A stretch of DNA of 64,000 bases from assembly GCA_963662175.1 (NCBI GenBank), contig OY759216.1:42797087-42861086 (forward strand), given 5' to 3'. The stretch comes from Aradus depressus. Taxonomy: Eukaryota > Arthropoda > Insecta > Hemiptera > Aradidae. Positions 20,876 to 32,029 of the stretch are shown here, one piece after another. Both the position numbers and the translations under genes were made by a program. The notes below the pieces were generated by a model. That model worked only from the letters and a program-made list of their open reading frames with translations. It ran no database searches and was not told the DNA's origin. Position 1 is the stretch's first letter; the number at the start of each line of letters is the position of its first letter.

Positions 20876-21173
20876 AGGGTAGCTCAATGGTATGCGTGCT
20901 TGTTTACTGAGCTCAAGGTTGAGGGTTCGAAACCCGGCCGAGGTCCTTAGCTTTTTTACTTGGGAGGTGAAAACCTTGATTGAGCACGCTGTACTTCAGA
21001 TGGGACGTTAAGCGATGGTCCCGAGCCTGTACTATGTCAGGTACTTGTTAGAGACCCCTACCCTAGGTGAATAAAAATTTAGGGAAAATTTAAGACTCCC
21101 ACAGTAGAGTCGGGCTCATGGCCACCAAGAGGAACGAAAAAGCGCTCTTATAGTAGGCATGAGTCACAATAAC
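20876..21173 (+). mobile_element. SINE-A copy adjacent to the previous one
   Basis: A box TAGCTCAATGGTATG, B box GGTTCGAAACCCGGCC. It starts within a base of the previous copy's TSD. The 3' end is worn (loss of 'gcgatatgacctcgtagtt'). Confidence 0.8.
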
Positions 21174-21514
21174 TTTTTTTTTAATTCAATAACAGTGGTA
21201 AAACTAATATTGAAGAATGGTAAAACTAGATTTCTGTTTTTAAAAAAAATCAGCTTATGTGCTGACTTGAACTTGAAGTACGAAGTACCAATCAATTTAG
21301 AGCGTGTTCTTTAAACTGAAGCAGACGCTGGACTAATAGCAGGTTAGTAGGTTTTTGTGAGGAACTGCAAGAAGGTTTTTGTAAAAACTTACTCAAACAA
21401 TTACAAAACAATTTCACAATATTGGTCACATGCTTGTTACACTACAATACTGCCAACCGTTAATATTAATTAATTAAATTTTTTTTTTTTTTTTTAAATA
21501 TTGTCTATTTCACA
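21174..21514. other. Unassigned AT-rich stretch
   Basis: Nothing recognised. Confidence 0.4.
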
Positions 21515-21660
21515 AAAAATGTAAACGGTGTCGGTATCGTCCGGTTTAGTTATAAACTTAGTTTATAACAAACTGATGATGGTAAAATGCCGAAACCGGT
21601 AGTTTATGTACAATTGTATTTTTGGAATAAATAATACATCAAAAAATAAATTTGTTTTAT
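21515..21660. repeat. Penelope-like palindromic cassette
   Basis: Left arm 'aacggtgtcggtatcgtccgg' and right arm CTGATGATGGTAAAATGCCG, AAACCGGTAG face each other around 'tataaacttagtttata'. The boundary text 'attgtctatttcaca' is shared with the 2.4 kb and 61.4 kb cassettes. Confidence 0.5.
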
Positions 21661-22055
21661 TTATTTATAACCAGTTTTCACAATAATGTTCCCATTTCTC
21701 AACAAGTTTTGAATATGTTTGTCATGGTTTTTTTACCTCCCTGGTAAACAACCCAAGGGATATTAAATGAGTTCAGTATAGTATTTAGTACAAAATAAAA
21801 AAATTATATTGGCAAAATTGTTCAAGTTCACGTAGATCATAAGTTAGACGCTACGAAGTAAACAGAGATTTTCCAAGGTGAGAAAAAGAAAGAAAATTAG
21901 CCACCTGTTGGTTCTGTCTCTGTTTTTTCTTCCCTTTTCGAATACATATTGACTTTATTCAACACAAGAAAAATATATGTTTTAATTAATTTTGTTAACT
22001 TTGAAAAAGATGTATATGTAGGATAAATACTCAAATTCTAAGGTGAAAAAACCTG
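21661..22055. other. Unassigned AT-rich stretch
   Basis: Nothing recognised. Confidence 0.4.
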
Positions 22056-22057
22056 TC

Positions 22058-22446
22058 GATGTATGAACTTCCCCAGAACGAATTACACATGGGCTAAAAA
22101 TCAATAGTTTTGTCTTACATAAAAGATTCTGAATCCTCAAACTAAATTTTGAGTCGATATATTCAGTTATTAGCGTTTTTGTGTTAAGTCACTTCCATAA
22201 TATAATATATAAAATACGGCTGAAAAACAACAGGTTTCGTTCTTATGGTATTCTGAATACACATATAAAATGACGTGTCGATACATTTATTCTGTCGGGA
22301 GTTATCGTGTTCAGACACTTTTTTCTATAATTTTCGTTATCGAGGTGTCGAAAAACACGAAATTCTGGTGAAAATCAAGATCGGATTTCTAACCGATAAC
22401 AATACTCGTATACGTACTATACTTCGTACAGCTGGGAAGGTAATAC
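22058..22446 (-). repeat. TTCCCC-family repeat
   Basis: Starts GATGTATGAACTTCCCCAG and ends TTCGTACAGCTGGGAAGGTAAT, so both ends are present. Inside are two units and 'tcgtgttcagacac..ttcgttatcgaggtgtcgaaaaacacg'. Confidence 0.6.
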
Positions 22447-22449
22447 GAC

Positions 22450-23417
22450 TTATTTCAGTACTTTAAGTAGCAGATTCACCCCGCTTTGCTCGGGCGAAAT
22501 TGAGACTTGCAGTAAAGAACCGCTAGTAATTGTAGCCATATTCACATCGAAGATAAGGGCAAGTGGTATGATAAGGATTTTCCTTGTGGTTGACCAAAAG
22601 GATTTATCTCCGGTGGATAAAGAGGAATTATACTGCGGGATTATAATCACTATCATGAAAACTGCTTATAAATGAGAGTTGCTTTTCGCGTTGTTTCTCC
22701 TTCTCCTCCAAAAAAACTGAAATGATTCGAATGGGGTTTTTACTATTGGATAACTTGCTTCTTCGGCAAGGTTTTAGACTAACTGGCGTCACAAACTTCT
22801 TAAGGGGGGGGGGGGGTGAGGGAGGCTAAGCAAAAAAATAGTTATAGCTCATTATCGGGGTGGCCCGATTGTCATGGAATTTCATAAGTAGTATTTTTAA
22901 AAGCGAAGTTTACAAATAGTGTGACGTTTCAAAATTCTTAACGGGAAAGGGGGTTGTGGGGGTGCCCTCAGCACAACAATAGTTCTAGCTCATCAACGGA
23001 TGATCGGATTGTCATGAAATTTCATGTGTAGTAAGTATTCTTTAAAACCAAATTGAAAAAAAAACTATGTGACGTCCCAATAATAATGAATGAGGGGGGG
23101 GGGGGGGCGCAACATAAAATTATTGTTAGCTTATTAACGGCTGTTTGGATTGTCATGGAATTTCACATGTAGCATTCCTATAAGCCCATATGAAAAATAG
23201 GTTAGGTGACGTCTAAGCATAATATTAATACTAGCTCACTAACGGCTGAGTAAATTTGTTTTCACTCCAAAACAATAAACATTATTGCCTTTTTCCGCGA
23301 TATGACTATATGTCTAATTCCATGCGAATAATTGGAAATTGCAACGTCATGAACGTACATTTGAAGAAATGCCTAGGAATCGTATGAGATACGGGCAACG
23401 CCGGGTAATACTGCTAG
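22450..23417 (+). mobile_element. Helitron-like non-autonomous element (3' part)
   Basis: The right end reads GGGCAACGCCGGGTAATACT then GCTAG. A short GC hairpin (CGG..CCG) just before a CTAG terminus is the usual Helitron 3' signature (general knowledge). The body holds four degenerate tandem units of about 140 bp, starting near 22842, 22982, 23122 and 23230. Each has 'agctcattaacgg', 'cggattgtcatgg' and 'aatttcatatgtag', and G-rich tracts lie between them. No helicase or Rep ORF. The left end is uncertain. Confidence 0.45.
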
Positions 23418-24098
23418 ATATAAATTAAAACAAATTATATCATCTCGGAAAATTCGGTCTTAAGTTACAGGCCGATTAGGACAGCGTTTCTCGTTGCTGC
23501 GTGGCTCAAGTAAGACTATTCGAGGATGTTTTGGCTGCTAACTTCACTCTACACTTCTGTCAACACACAGTATACCAACGAAATGAAAACGCCCTGCAAA
23601 ATCCAGAAATATAATATATCTAGAGACACCTAAGATGTTAAGGTCCTAAGAGATTTGCACAAGATATCTGGGAAGGGAGGATGATGTTCGGCATGAAATG
23701 AATATTATTATCGAGAACTTCTTCAGACAAGGCCGGGGACGATCCCTTGATCAATCGAAAATATAGAGTCTACGAGAAAAACGGTGGAGAAAATCAATCG
23801 GCATAATAAGCAAGATCTGACCTCATTTTCAAAAATAAAAAAATAAAAAAGACCTTTATACCTTTGAGAATTAAAAAAAGAAAAAATCAAGACCTGAAGA
23901 GTAAAAAGAAAAACTTCTTAATTTCCTACCCGAGTTCAAAAGGGAGAGAAAGAAAAAAAAATGAAAAAACTAAAAACTCAATTATTTTGTAATAAGCTAG
24001 AATTCATGCTAGTAACAAGCCTAAACTCCACCTACTACATCAGGAAGGACGGATTACTTACAAAAATAACTGGGTGACTAGTTACTTTATATACCTCA
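23418..24098. other. Unassigned stretch, partly A-rich
   Basis: 23820-23990 is very A-rich. A phrase near 23465 translates as SYRPIRTAFLVAAWLK, faintly like a LINE RT start, but it is not supported further. Confidence 0.3.
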
Positions 24099-24099
24099 A

Positions 24100-24470
24100 A
24101 GGCGCCGGTAGCTCAGAAGTACGGAGCGAAGGGCGTTAAGCGAGGATACCGAGCCTGTAAGATTTCAGATACTCGTTAAATTGAATATAATTATTAATAA
24201 TTAGAACATTTATTCTTCTTGAGAAAAAACAAACTTCTTGAGCACGCCATCCTTCGGATAGAATGTTCAGCAATGGTCCCGAGCCTGTGGGATGTCAGGT
24301 ACTCGTTAAAGATCCCTATCCTAAGTAACTAGACCCTATGCAAGGCAAAATTTAGGACTCTGACATTAGAGCCGGACTCATGTCCACCAGTGTGACGAAA
24401 GAGCGCTCTTCTAGTAGGCGATATGACCTCATAATTAAAGCCCGGGCATGAGTGATCATAACTAAATAAA
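24100..24470 (+). mobile_element. SINE-A, rearranged copy
   Basis: A head piece (24100-24181: GGCGCCGGTAGCTCAGAAGT fused directly to 'ggcgttaagcgagg') is followed by about 47 bp of AT-rich DNA. A second, longer piece runs from 24229 ('cttgagcacgccatccttcgg') to the tail. Either two overlapping copies or one copy with deletion and duplication. Confidence 0.7.
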
Positions 24471-25041
24471 TAACTGTAATCGGATGAAAAAAACGCAAAG
24501 ACACCAACAGGTATCCGTTTCCCCCCTCTATTGGGACAGTATTCGACTTTACTTCAAGACAAAAGAGAGAATCGGAAAACAATCATTTTTGAAACTGTTT
24601 CAACAAAACGTCTGTGGAGGTGAGAGAGTTGGCAAGGTTCTTCTTGCCAGATCCTCACCTTGCCGTATGTTTAGTCACAGGGAACGAAACGACATGTGTG
24701 AAATCTTCGCCAATGATGAATGAGGTATTTTGGGGTCAAATATATCATCAGATCAACACATTTTTGACGGACTACTAACTACTCATAAAAATATTTTTTG
24801 TAAAAAACGATCCGGGCATAACATTCTTCCAGAATAACTTTTAATTAATTGAAATTCAAATGATTTTGAGGCTTGTGATTTTTATCAGTAGTATCCCTCG
24901 TGGATGAGAATATATTTAATTATATGCTCCATACATATACTACATGCTTTAACAAAATTGAATTTTGAATTTTACGCACATTAATTTACCTACATGAATA
25001 ATTTATTGTTCTTGAACATTAATTTTCTGTACAAAGCCCAA
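24471..25041. other. Unassigned stretch
   Basis: The 79-codon + frame at 24484-24723 has no recognised domain and no splice or promoter support. The rest is AT-rich. Confidence 0.35.
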
Positions 25042-25047
25042 CAATTG

Positions 25048-25300
25048 AGTGGTTGACGCGAAAAAGGTTCTAAGCGCCACTTTAGTCGAAAATGAGATTT
25101 CTGTGGAATAAGGTTCTATAGGCCTCTAGGGACTGTATAGGGAAGTTTTTTTTTGCCGTTACCGCAGCAGTTGGTAGTATTGAGCCCACGTCAGCGTTGA
25201 GCCTCATGGAAGAAGGTTCTAATAGCCACCAGTAGTTCTCAAAATGGCAGCGGAAGGAAGTGTTATTTTGGCGTTTAGAACCTTTTTCGCGTCAACCACT
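25048..25300. mobile_element. MITE with 32-bp terminal inverted repeats
   Basis: Ends AGTGGTTGACGCGAAAAAGG..TTCTAAGCGCCA (25048-25079) and its inverse (25269-25300) differ at one position. CAATTG flanks both sides (25042-25047, 25301-25306). Because CAATTG is its own complement it may be a 6-bp target duplication or the outer 6 bp of the TIR. The internal phrase 'aaggttcta..agcc' occurs four times. The 253-bp element has no ORF. The superfamily is unknown to me. Confidence 0.8.
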
Positions 25301-25500
25301 CAATTGTATATAAAAAAGCCGCACTGAAATAGGATTTGACAAGGCTGGTGGTTTGTGACTTACCCGCCCCAACAACTCGCCTTTTCAGAATAAATCGAAA
25401 TTACTGATGCGTCACAAGTCACGTAAGATTTTGAAAACGATGTTCTACTCAATGTTAAATTCAAAACTGATTTAGCAGCGTGTTCCCCCTACTGTTTGTT

Positions 25501-25779
25501 GCCGGTAGCTCAGAGGTCATCAAGGATTCGAAACCCGGCCAAAGCACTTAGATCTTTTATCTAGAAGGTATAAGATCTTGAGCACGCCATCCTTCAGATG
25601 GGACGTGAAGCGATGGTCCCGAGTCTGGTTAGGTACACGTTAAAGAACCCTACTCTAGGTGAATAAAAATTTAGGGTAGGCAAAATTTAGCATATCCACC
25701 AGAGTGACGAAAGAGTGCTCTGGTAGTAGGCGATATGACCTCGAAGTTAACGCTCGGGCATGAGTCACAATAACTAACT
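25501..25779 (+). mobile_element. SINE-A copy with head deletion
   Basis: GCCGGTAGCTCAGAGG is followed after a short deletion by 'gattcgaaacccggcc'. The 3' half is good but lacks the 'gactcccacagtagagtcgg' block. Tail CACAATAACTAAC. Confidence 0.8.
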
Positions 25780-26040
25780 CTAATATCTATTATAGAATAA
25801 AAATGTTGCCTTATTCAGTTCCTTAATCAGAGGAAAATAAAGTAAGGCTAATAGTTAAGAAGGATTTTGAATAAAGTGGGATACGATAAGAGAGCTTTAT
25901 CAATATTAATCAGATGACGAGCTTTATATAAAGGAACAGGTAAGAAGCTTTCTGAGGTAAGATGAGGAGTTTTGTGAAGAGTCTTTAAGGAGATCAGGAA
26001 AATGAGCCATCTATAATGGGCTCTGGGCAAACCGGTCGTA

Positions 26041-26293
26041 AGTTATTGTGAGCTTTAACTACGAGGTCATATCGCCCGAAGTCTTATCAGAGCGCTCCGT
26101 CACTCTGGTGGATATGAGCGTGACTCTACCAAGGAGTTCTAAATTTTGCCTACCTAAGTATAGGGTCTCGGACCAGGCTCAGACTGGAGACCATTGCTTA
26201 ACTTCCCGTCATCTTTCAGATAAAAAATTGAAGGGAATCCGCGATCTTGAACTCTGAAAGCAAGCAAGCTACTTCTGAGCTATTGGCGCCCTC
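26041..26293 (-). mobile_element. SINE-A copy
   Basis: From the inverted tail AGTTATTGTGA to AGCTATTGGCGCCCTC. Several small deletions, including in the core. The 69-codon frame over it is a shadow. Confidence 0.75.
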
Positions 26294-26387
26294 GCAAACC
26301 GCTGATGAGGCATAATGTGTAGTCCCTAGTTCGGCATAAGATCAAAACTGCATAGAACATCCTATAGTGTATCAGAATAAAAGTACC

Positions 26388-26570
26388 GTGGTCCAGAGCC
26401 TTTACGATGTCAGGTACTCGTTAAAGACCCGTACCCTAGTTGAAAAAAATAGATAGGCAAAATTTAAGACTCCCACAGTTAAGTCAGGCTCATGTCCACC
26501 AGAGTGACGAAAGAGCGCTCTGGTAGTAGGCGATATGACCTCGTAGTTAAACACAGGGCATGAGTCATAT
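26388..26570 (+). mobile_element. SINE-A, 5'-truncated copy
   Basis: Starts in the core (GTGGTCCAGAGCC), with the whole tRNA head absent. Ends GGGCATGAGTCATA. Confidence 0.75.
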
Positions 26571-26579
26571 AGTCAGAAT

Positions 26580-27300
26580 TAACTAGTCTAAAGACCGAAG
26601 TGTATTCCACAATTTAAACCAACTATAATTTCCAAATATATTTCTGCGATTTGTGTCGATATAGTTGGAAGCTAATAGAATAAATAAAAACAAAGAACTA
26701 GTTCAACTTTTATAATGTCTAATTCCACAAGAATATATACATAAGTATACCGGTATCACAGCACAAAGTTTAAAGTGATATTTACGTTTGCTTGGTTGTC
26801 ATATTTATACAATGCTCAAGTTAACTGAGATTTACATATATTTGAGTTGTCATTAATATAATAAAATAAAAAAATATGAATCAAAAAGATTTTGAAATGA
26901 GTTTCGAAGTTCAAACAATTCCCTTATTTTTCTAGCTTTATTAATTTCAAGCTCCAAAGAGTCAAGCTGTGATTTTCACAAAGATGGAGGTACTTTATTC
27001 TCATTGCTTCCTTGAATATGTGACCCATGTCGTTGATCGTTGAAAAAAGGGATCCTACATTGGCTAATTATTCACATTCGAGGAAGCAACGGGAATAAAA
27101 TACCTCCATCTTCAAATTCTTTCCCACGTCTGTTAACGCCATTTAGTTAATATAATATATTTTGTATTTTTATCATAAAGAGTATGTACGCATTACGTTC
27201 TTGCACATATATACCATGTATTGTACCATAAACCCCATTCTTTAGATTTATTATTTTATTATTGTATTATCATATTACTGACAACTGTAAATGGATGGCT
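26580..27300 (-). repeat. Unnamed repeat, related to 60430-60990
   Basis: Blocks at 26640-26690 ('tttctgcgat..tgtcgatatag..ggaagctaat') and 26755-26860 recur at 60465-60510 and, inverted, 60850-60980. The 60.9 kb copy keeps GATGGCGAAAGCCGAAACCG next to it, so the family is probably Penelope-like. Here that motif is reduced to 'ataccggtat'. An inverted pair 'gatggaggtactttatt' / 'aataaaatacctccatc' (26985-27001, 27096-27112) lies inside. Confidence 0.45.
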
Positions 27301-27465
27301 CAATTCAAAAACTCTAATTGACACAAAAAACTCAAACAATTGCTATCGTATTCGACACCAAATTTCGTATGAGAATTCACTAGTCCTTAGATAAGTTAAC
27401 TATTGGTTTCTAGCACTCGGTTGATTGGTTTAAGACAAAGAGCAAAGCAAGCACATTGCCGACTT
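27300..27465 (+). repeat. TTCCCC-family fragment
   Basis: 'ggctcaattcaaaaactctaat', 'attcgacaccaaatttcgtatgag' and 'aagagcaaagcaagcacattgccgac' are degraded right-end family text. Confidence 0.45.
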
Positions 27466-28075
27466 TTAAAAAAAAATAAGTTCATTATTCATTTGTTCAG
27501 TTGAACATTGTTGGCTAGAAAATATTAACAAGATTTTTTTTTTGAATTGAACTATTTTTTCCTAGAAGCTTGCTATTGGTGTGAATTTAGCCCGGGTCCC
27601 TAGACTCCAATAACAAGAGAGGGAGTGTAGAACGGAGGAGGGGAGGGGAGGGACTTGAGATATTAAGTCTATTAGTTAGCAAGAGAAGTTCCCCTAATGG
27701 ATAGGCAGTGGAGCGGACTTTAAAGAGGGCTTAGCGGATCTGTTAGAGGAACCCAACAAGCTCCTAAGTCTAACTTACCTAGCTAGAAGGAAATTCTCCG
27801 GGGAACTTGCTGCTGCTTTAACCAATGGACGGAGGCAGTCACTCCGAAGCCCAGAGAGAGAGAGAGAGAGAGGGGTCTGGGGAACATACTTCAAAAGGAG
27901 AGAGTTGAAAAAGAAAGCGTTCCCATCTTAGTGAGGTGCAGACTTGTCGGAGGATGGTGTCAAAGTCAACAAATTCAAGGGATGGAGGGTATACATGATC
28001 GAGAAACGACAGAGTTATTAAAAGTATAAAAAAGTGATAAAATCTAGGATTATAGGCGGAATAAATGAAACATAG
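27466..28075. other. Unassigned stretch with GA-rich tract
   Basis: GGAGGAGGGGAGGGGAGG near 27637 and an (AG)n microsatellite at 27856-27873. A 121-codon minus frame (28204-27839) crosses into the SINE and is not a gene. Confidence 0.4.
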
Positions 28076-28307
28076 CGGGGACGGCGTAAGCTCAGAGGTA
28101 GTTTGTCTAATGAGCTCAAGATCGCGGGTTCGAAACCAGGCAGAGGCCCTCGAGCACGTCAGATACTTGCTATAAACTCCTACTCTTGGTTGGGTAGGCA
28201 ACATAATGGTTCAGTGAAGAGACGGCCTCATGTCCACCAGAGCGACAAATGGGCGAACTGGTAGTAGGCGATATGACCTCGTAGTTAAAGCCCGGGCATG
28301 AGTCACT
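28076..28307 (+). mobile_element. SINE-A copy with core deletion
   Basis: Head GACGGCGTAAGCTCAGAGGTAG, B box GGTTCGAAACC. It then jumps from 'gaggccctcgagcacg' to 'tcagatacttgc', losing the palindrome and core. Tail AGTCACTATA. Confidence 0.75.
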
Positions 28308-28599
28308 ATAGTGTACTCACAGATTCACAAAGAAACTGGAAAATATTAATATGAATGAGCATCAACAATAGATCACCAAAACAATATAGTCAAATTATTA
28401 AAAACAATACAGCAAACAAAAATTTCTCTAGTTGCAAAACATTTTTCGGGTTCGCGCCGTGCATTTTCGAAAATTCTTACATTGATTAAACTCTCATATG
28501 GGACGTAGGAACAAACGAAAATATGGCAGTACACATAACCGAATGATCCATGATCATTTCCATAACAGATTTATTTTGTTTTTGTTTTAGTGTTTGTTT

Positions 28600-28795
28600 G
28601 AACTCCGATGTGGGACTTTGGTGATGAGGTGGATACTATTTTTGTCTACTAACCGAAGGTTCGTAGATCCGAGTCCTCCTCGCACCAGTATAAGTTTCTT
28701 TCGACTTACTTTTAATTGTTTCGAACAGAATGTCTACTTGCAGGTAGCCGGACGATAGTAACCATTGCAGTTAATGAGAAAAATGAAATAAATGA
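28600..28795 (+). repeat. Possible third tRNA-derived SINE
   Basis: 'ggtgatgaggtggata' could be an A box and GGTTCGTAGATCCGAG a B box, about 35 bp apart. A unique body and 'atgaaataaatgaaatgaa' tail follow. Only this copy was seen in the window, so the call is tentative. Confidence 0.3.
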
Positions 28796-28890
28796 AATGA
28801 ACCCGAAATTACGTACAACACCGAATAATGTATTGAGCACACAAGTGTCAAGATCCTAATTTTTATTTTATTATTCCTTTACTTCTTCAG

Positions 28891-29075
28891 AAGGTTTCAC
28901 AGAAATAAACTGGAATGTTGACACTGAAAGTAATACAAGATGTAACTTTAAGGAAGTGGTGGAAGGACGAGTTGGAGAAGCTATCAGAAAGTTGGGAAGT
29001 AATAAAGCCGGCGAGTGTAGTGTAGGCAGACCCGCACAACGGGACGGACACCCGGCTAGCATCACAATGACTTAA
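28891..29075 (+). other. Candidate exon or LINE shard with acceptor-like upstream sequence
   Basis: A pyrimidine-rich tract ending ACTTCTTCAG at 28890 precedes an open frame of 60 codons to a TAA at 29073-29075. The translation includes FTEINWNVDTESNTRCNFKE and then GEAIRKLGSNKAGE. The last phrase resembles the EAIKKLKNNKAPG segment before the RT domain in LINEs, so a decayed LINE is the more economical reading. A host exon cannot be excluded. There is no initiating Met. Confidence 0.35.
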
Positions 29076-29304
29076 GGTGTTTCCTACATTATTTCTTCAA
29101 TATAAATACACTTTTAATTCACTACACTTCAAACTTCTCAGACATGCTGCTTGGAATATGCTTGTCAATAATGGGCAGTTCATTAGGTTCAGTACTAGAA
29201 TTTTCAGAATCTTTTCAATTAAAGGACCGCATTAAAAATGTAAAAACAATTTTTTTAAAAATGTATTTGGTAACATAAAAATATAATTGAAAATAAATAC
29301 ACAC

Positions 29305-29330
<26 letters not shown>
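29076..29330. other. AT-rich stretch with TA microsatellite
   Basis: (AT)n at about 29308-29338. Nothing else recognised. Confidence 0.5.
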
Positions 29331-29334
<4 letters not shown>

Positions 29335-29343
<9 letters not shown>

Positions 29344-29485
29344 TTTTTTTAAATTTACAAATGGGTGTTCACAACTGTATAAATAAAATAAATAACAAGG
29401 AAATGTGCTGAAAGTCTAAAATTTTTAATTGAGGTGAGAAATCATCCAGTGGTATGTTCAAGCAAACCTTGGTTGTGGATTTTAT
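29335..29485 (-). repeat. LINE 3' UTR-like fragment
   Basis: 'tttaaatttacaaatgggtgttcacaactgtataaa' and 'gtgagaaatcatccagtgg' parallel the 3' UTR of the Jockey-like LINE at 17165-17290 ('tttacaaacagatatttaaaactgtataaa', 'ggagaaatcacccaatgg'). Confidence 0.45.
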
Positions 29486-30560
29486 TTACAACGAATTATT
29501 AATAAACAATTTACCAACAAAAGCCCTGAAACGAGCTCGTCGGTGTTGGACCATATAGCAAGCAGCTTAATAATAATATTATTACTTTCACCTTTTTCAA
29601 TTAATTGCATGTATGAAACCCGTTAAAAAAATAAAAATAAAAGCGAATAAAGTTTTTAATAATAATAAATAATTTAATAGAAATATATACATGTAAAAAT
29701 AGAACAAAACAAATGTTCGATTTGCTTTATATCATTATTGATCTATTAAGAGGAACATTCAAAATTAGGCGGTAAAACATGTCTAAATAATATTTGAAAA
29801 AATGTATAATTGATTAGAGAGCGAGGCATCGATTTCACCAAAAGTGGTCAAGTAACAAAATGTTCTAAGGCTTCTGTTAAAAGCTTTTTGAAGCAGGAAT
29901 AATTTGATAATGTTAGGCAATTTGGGTGAGAGTGATGGTATACGATAAAACCGCAGACATTCTTTAGTCGTAAAAAGTAATGGAAAATGTTTTTTCCAAA
30001 GATGCTGATTTTTCTTACAAATTTAAGATCAGGTCGATCTAACATCTTTGAGGCTGAAATAGATACTAACCCAACCATAGTCCAAAAAACTTTTTCCAAC
30101 GCACTGAGCTCTTCCCGAAGTTTATTAATTCATACTTCTAATGTTTACCAGCAGGTCAGGCCTGTAAATTGAGAGTACCACTTCAGTCCCCCCTTTAGAC
30201 ATGGAACGCTGATGTGTAGTCTTTAAAAAAAAATGAAATATACATATATATGTTTTTATTGGATAAGTAAGTTGTAACTCTAAAGAATGAAACAAATGGG
30301 ACCTCTTTTTAAGACGATTGCTGTCATTTTTAAAGGAAGCATTTGGTAGGGGAGGAAGCGTATGAGAATTGTTATCCCATTTTTACTCAAGGAAATAAAG
30401 CTTTATTTTTTCTCTATTTACCTCCCTTCTTCTTCTGAATTATCGTAAGGATTCTTTATTTACCTGTCCATTTATGATAAAAAAAAAAGGTAATATAATG
30501 TTTGCTTTGAATTAGAATATAAATGTGCAAGTTATATAAAGTGAAGTGCGAGAAGTGCGT
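29486..30560. other. Unassigned AT-rich stretch
   Basis: An 83-codon minus frame (30099-29848) and its + overlap have no family signature. No repeat matches noticed. Confidence 0.4.
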
Positions 30561-31125
30561 AAAGGGGGGGGGGGGGGGAGGGGGTGGAAGGGTGGATGGA
30601 TCGATGTAGCGGGGAATAACCACGTGGATGGCCACGCCCCGCCCGGGTCTCCCGTCGTGTGTACGTACCACTCTACTACGGGGGCAAAGTCCTCTACCAC
30701 CCCTCCGTAGCCAGCTCCGAGCACTCCACCCGCCTCCCAGTAGTTCTGTGCTATCTATGTACCTAGAAAACCGAGTGGATGGCAACGCCCCACCCGAAAC
30801 TCTCGCCTCCCGTCGTGTGTACGTACCTCTCTACTACGGGGGCAAAGTCCTCTACCACCCCTCCGTAGCCAGCTCCAAGCACTCCACCCGCCTCCCAGTA
30901 GTTCTGTGCTATCTATGTACCTAGAAAACCGAGTGGATGTCAAAGCCCCGCCCGAATATATATACGCTCGGTATAGAATAACCACGTCACGTCCCACCCA
31001 GCTCTCTCTCCACTACCGGGGCTAAGTTCAATGCGGTCTCCAAGCTCCGAGCATCCCACCCACCTGCCAGTATTCAGTTATACCTCCCCCTAGTTAACTG
31101 GAGGTTTAACTAGGTGGGTGGCCAC
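30560..31125. repeat. GC-rich tandem repeat, about 155-bp units
   Basis: Two nearly identical units start at GTGGATGGCCACGCC (30622) and GTGGATGGCAACGCC (30776). A third, decayed unit starts near 30933. They include 'cgtgtgtacgtacc', 'ctctactacgggggcaaagt' and 'cctcccagtagttctgtgc'. A poly-G run (30566-30582) precedes the array. GC content is far above the surrounding DNA. Because 155 is not a multiple of 3, the long frames over it shift between units and are not one protein. Confidence 0.75.
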
Positions 31126-32025
31126 GTGACTCCGTCTGCCATTTGAATTCAGAAGTTACCAATTATAAGTTCAAAATAACCTTAATGATGAAGTGCCAGC
31201 TATTTCCTCTGAGAATCCTTCCAAACTCTCGCCCTAATATCCGGTTTTAAGATAAGTTAAAGATCGTCCTTGGATCTGTATCATACGAGGATCCCACCTA
31301 AAATTCTTTCGTATGCCACTTATAAGTTACATAACTAACACGAGAGCTTCACCAATTAATTTGACGTGGGCTTATAACCTTTTTTACAAATTCTTACATT
31401 TTTTATAAGTTTAGGGTATGCGTTTTCTAAACAACGAATCAATATTAATAAATAAATTGAACTACACTTGACATTTTCTTACTTCATCCTTTAATCATTT
31501 TAATACACTTTTATACACAATGCATTTTGAAAAACAGAGAGCAGGGTACGTGGGTTCTGAGTACAAGCTAACCTTTGACTGGCGCTGATCCAAATCTGGT
31601 ACTTGGTGACATATTCGTTCGGCTTTTGTTCCACTGCTTTACTCCATAAACCTTTTTTTAACATTTTCTTTCTTTTCTTGATTGCTTCTTCTTACTTTTT
31701 TAAATTATAAATTCCATTCTATTTTTCCATTTCCATTTCAACATTCCTTCGAAAATAATATGATATACACAAACTATGTAATTGTATAAAATTAATACAA
31801 ATTCAAAAACTGCCAAATTAAACTTGTCATAAAAAAAAAAGCAGAATAATTTATTCTGCTAACTTTTACGCACAAAAAAAGTATATAAAAATATTTATTT
31901 TAGGTTGTGTATATCATATTATTTTCTAGAGCATGTTTAAGTATGTATTTTCATATCATATATTTTCTAATGAATGTATAAAGAGTGAGTGAATAAACCT
32001 CGTATCCTCTCCCCTGTCAGCTATT
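31126..32025. other. Unassigned AT-rich stretch
   Basis: Nothing recognised. Confidence 0.4.
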
Positions 32026-32029
32026 AGAC

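Noticed and set aside
23460..23600. LINE RT start (SYRPI..)
   Set aside because: Only a five-residue resemblance. The downstream frame has no RT motifs.
30456..30997. Several overlapping 70-109 codon frames on both strands
   Set aside because: They arise from the GC-rich 155-bp tandem repeat, whose unit length shifts frame each period.
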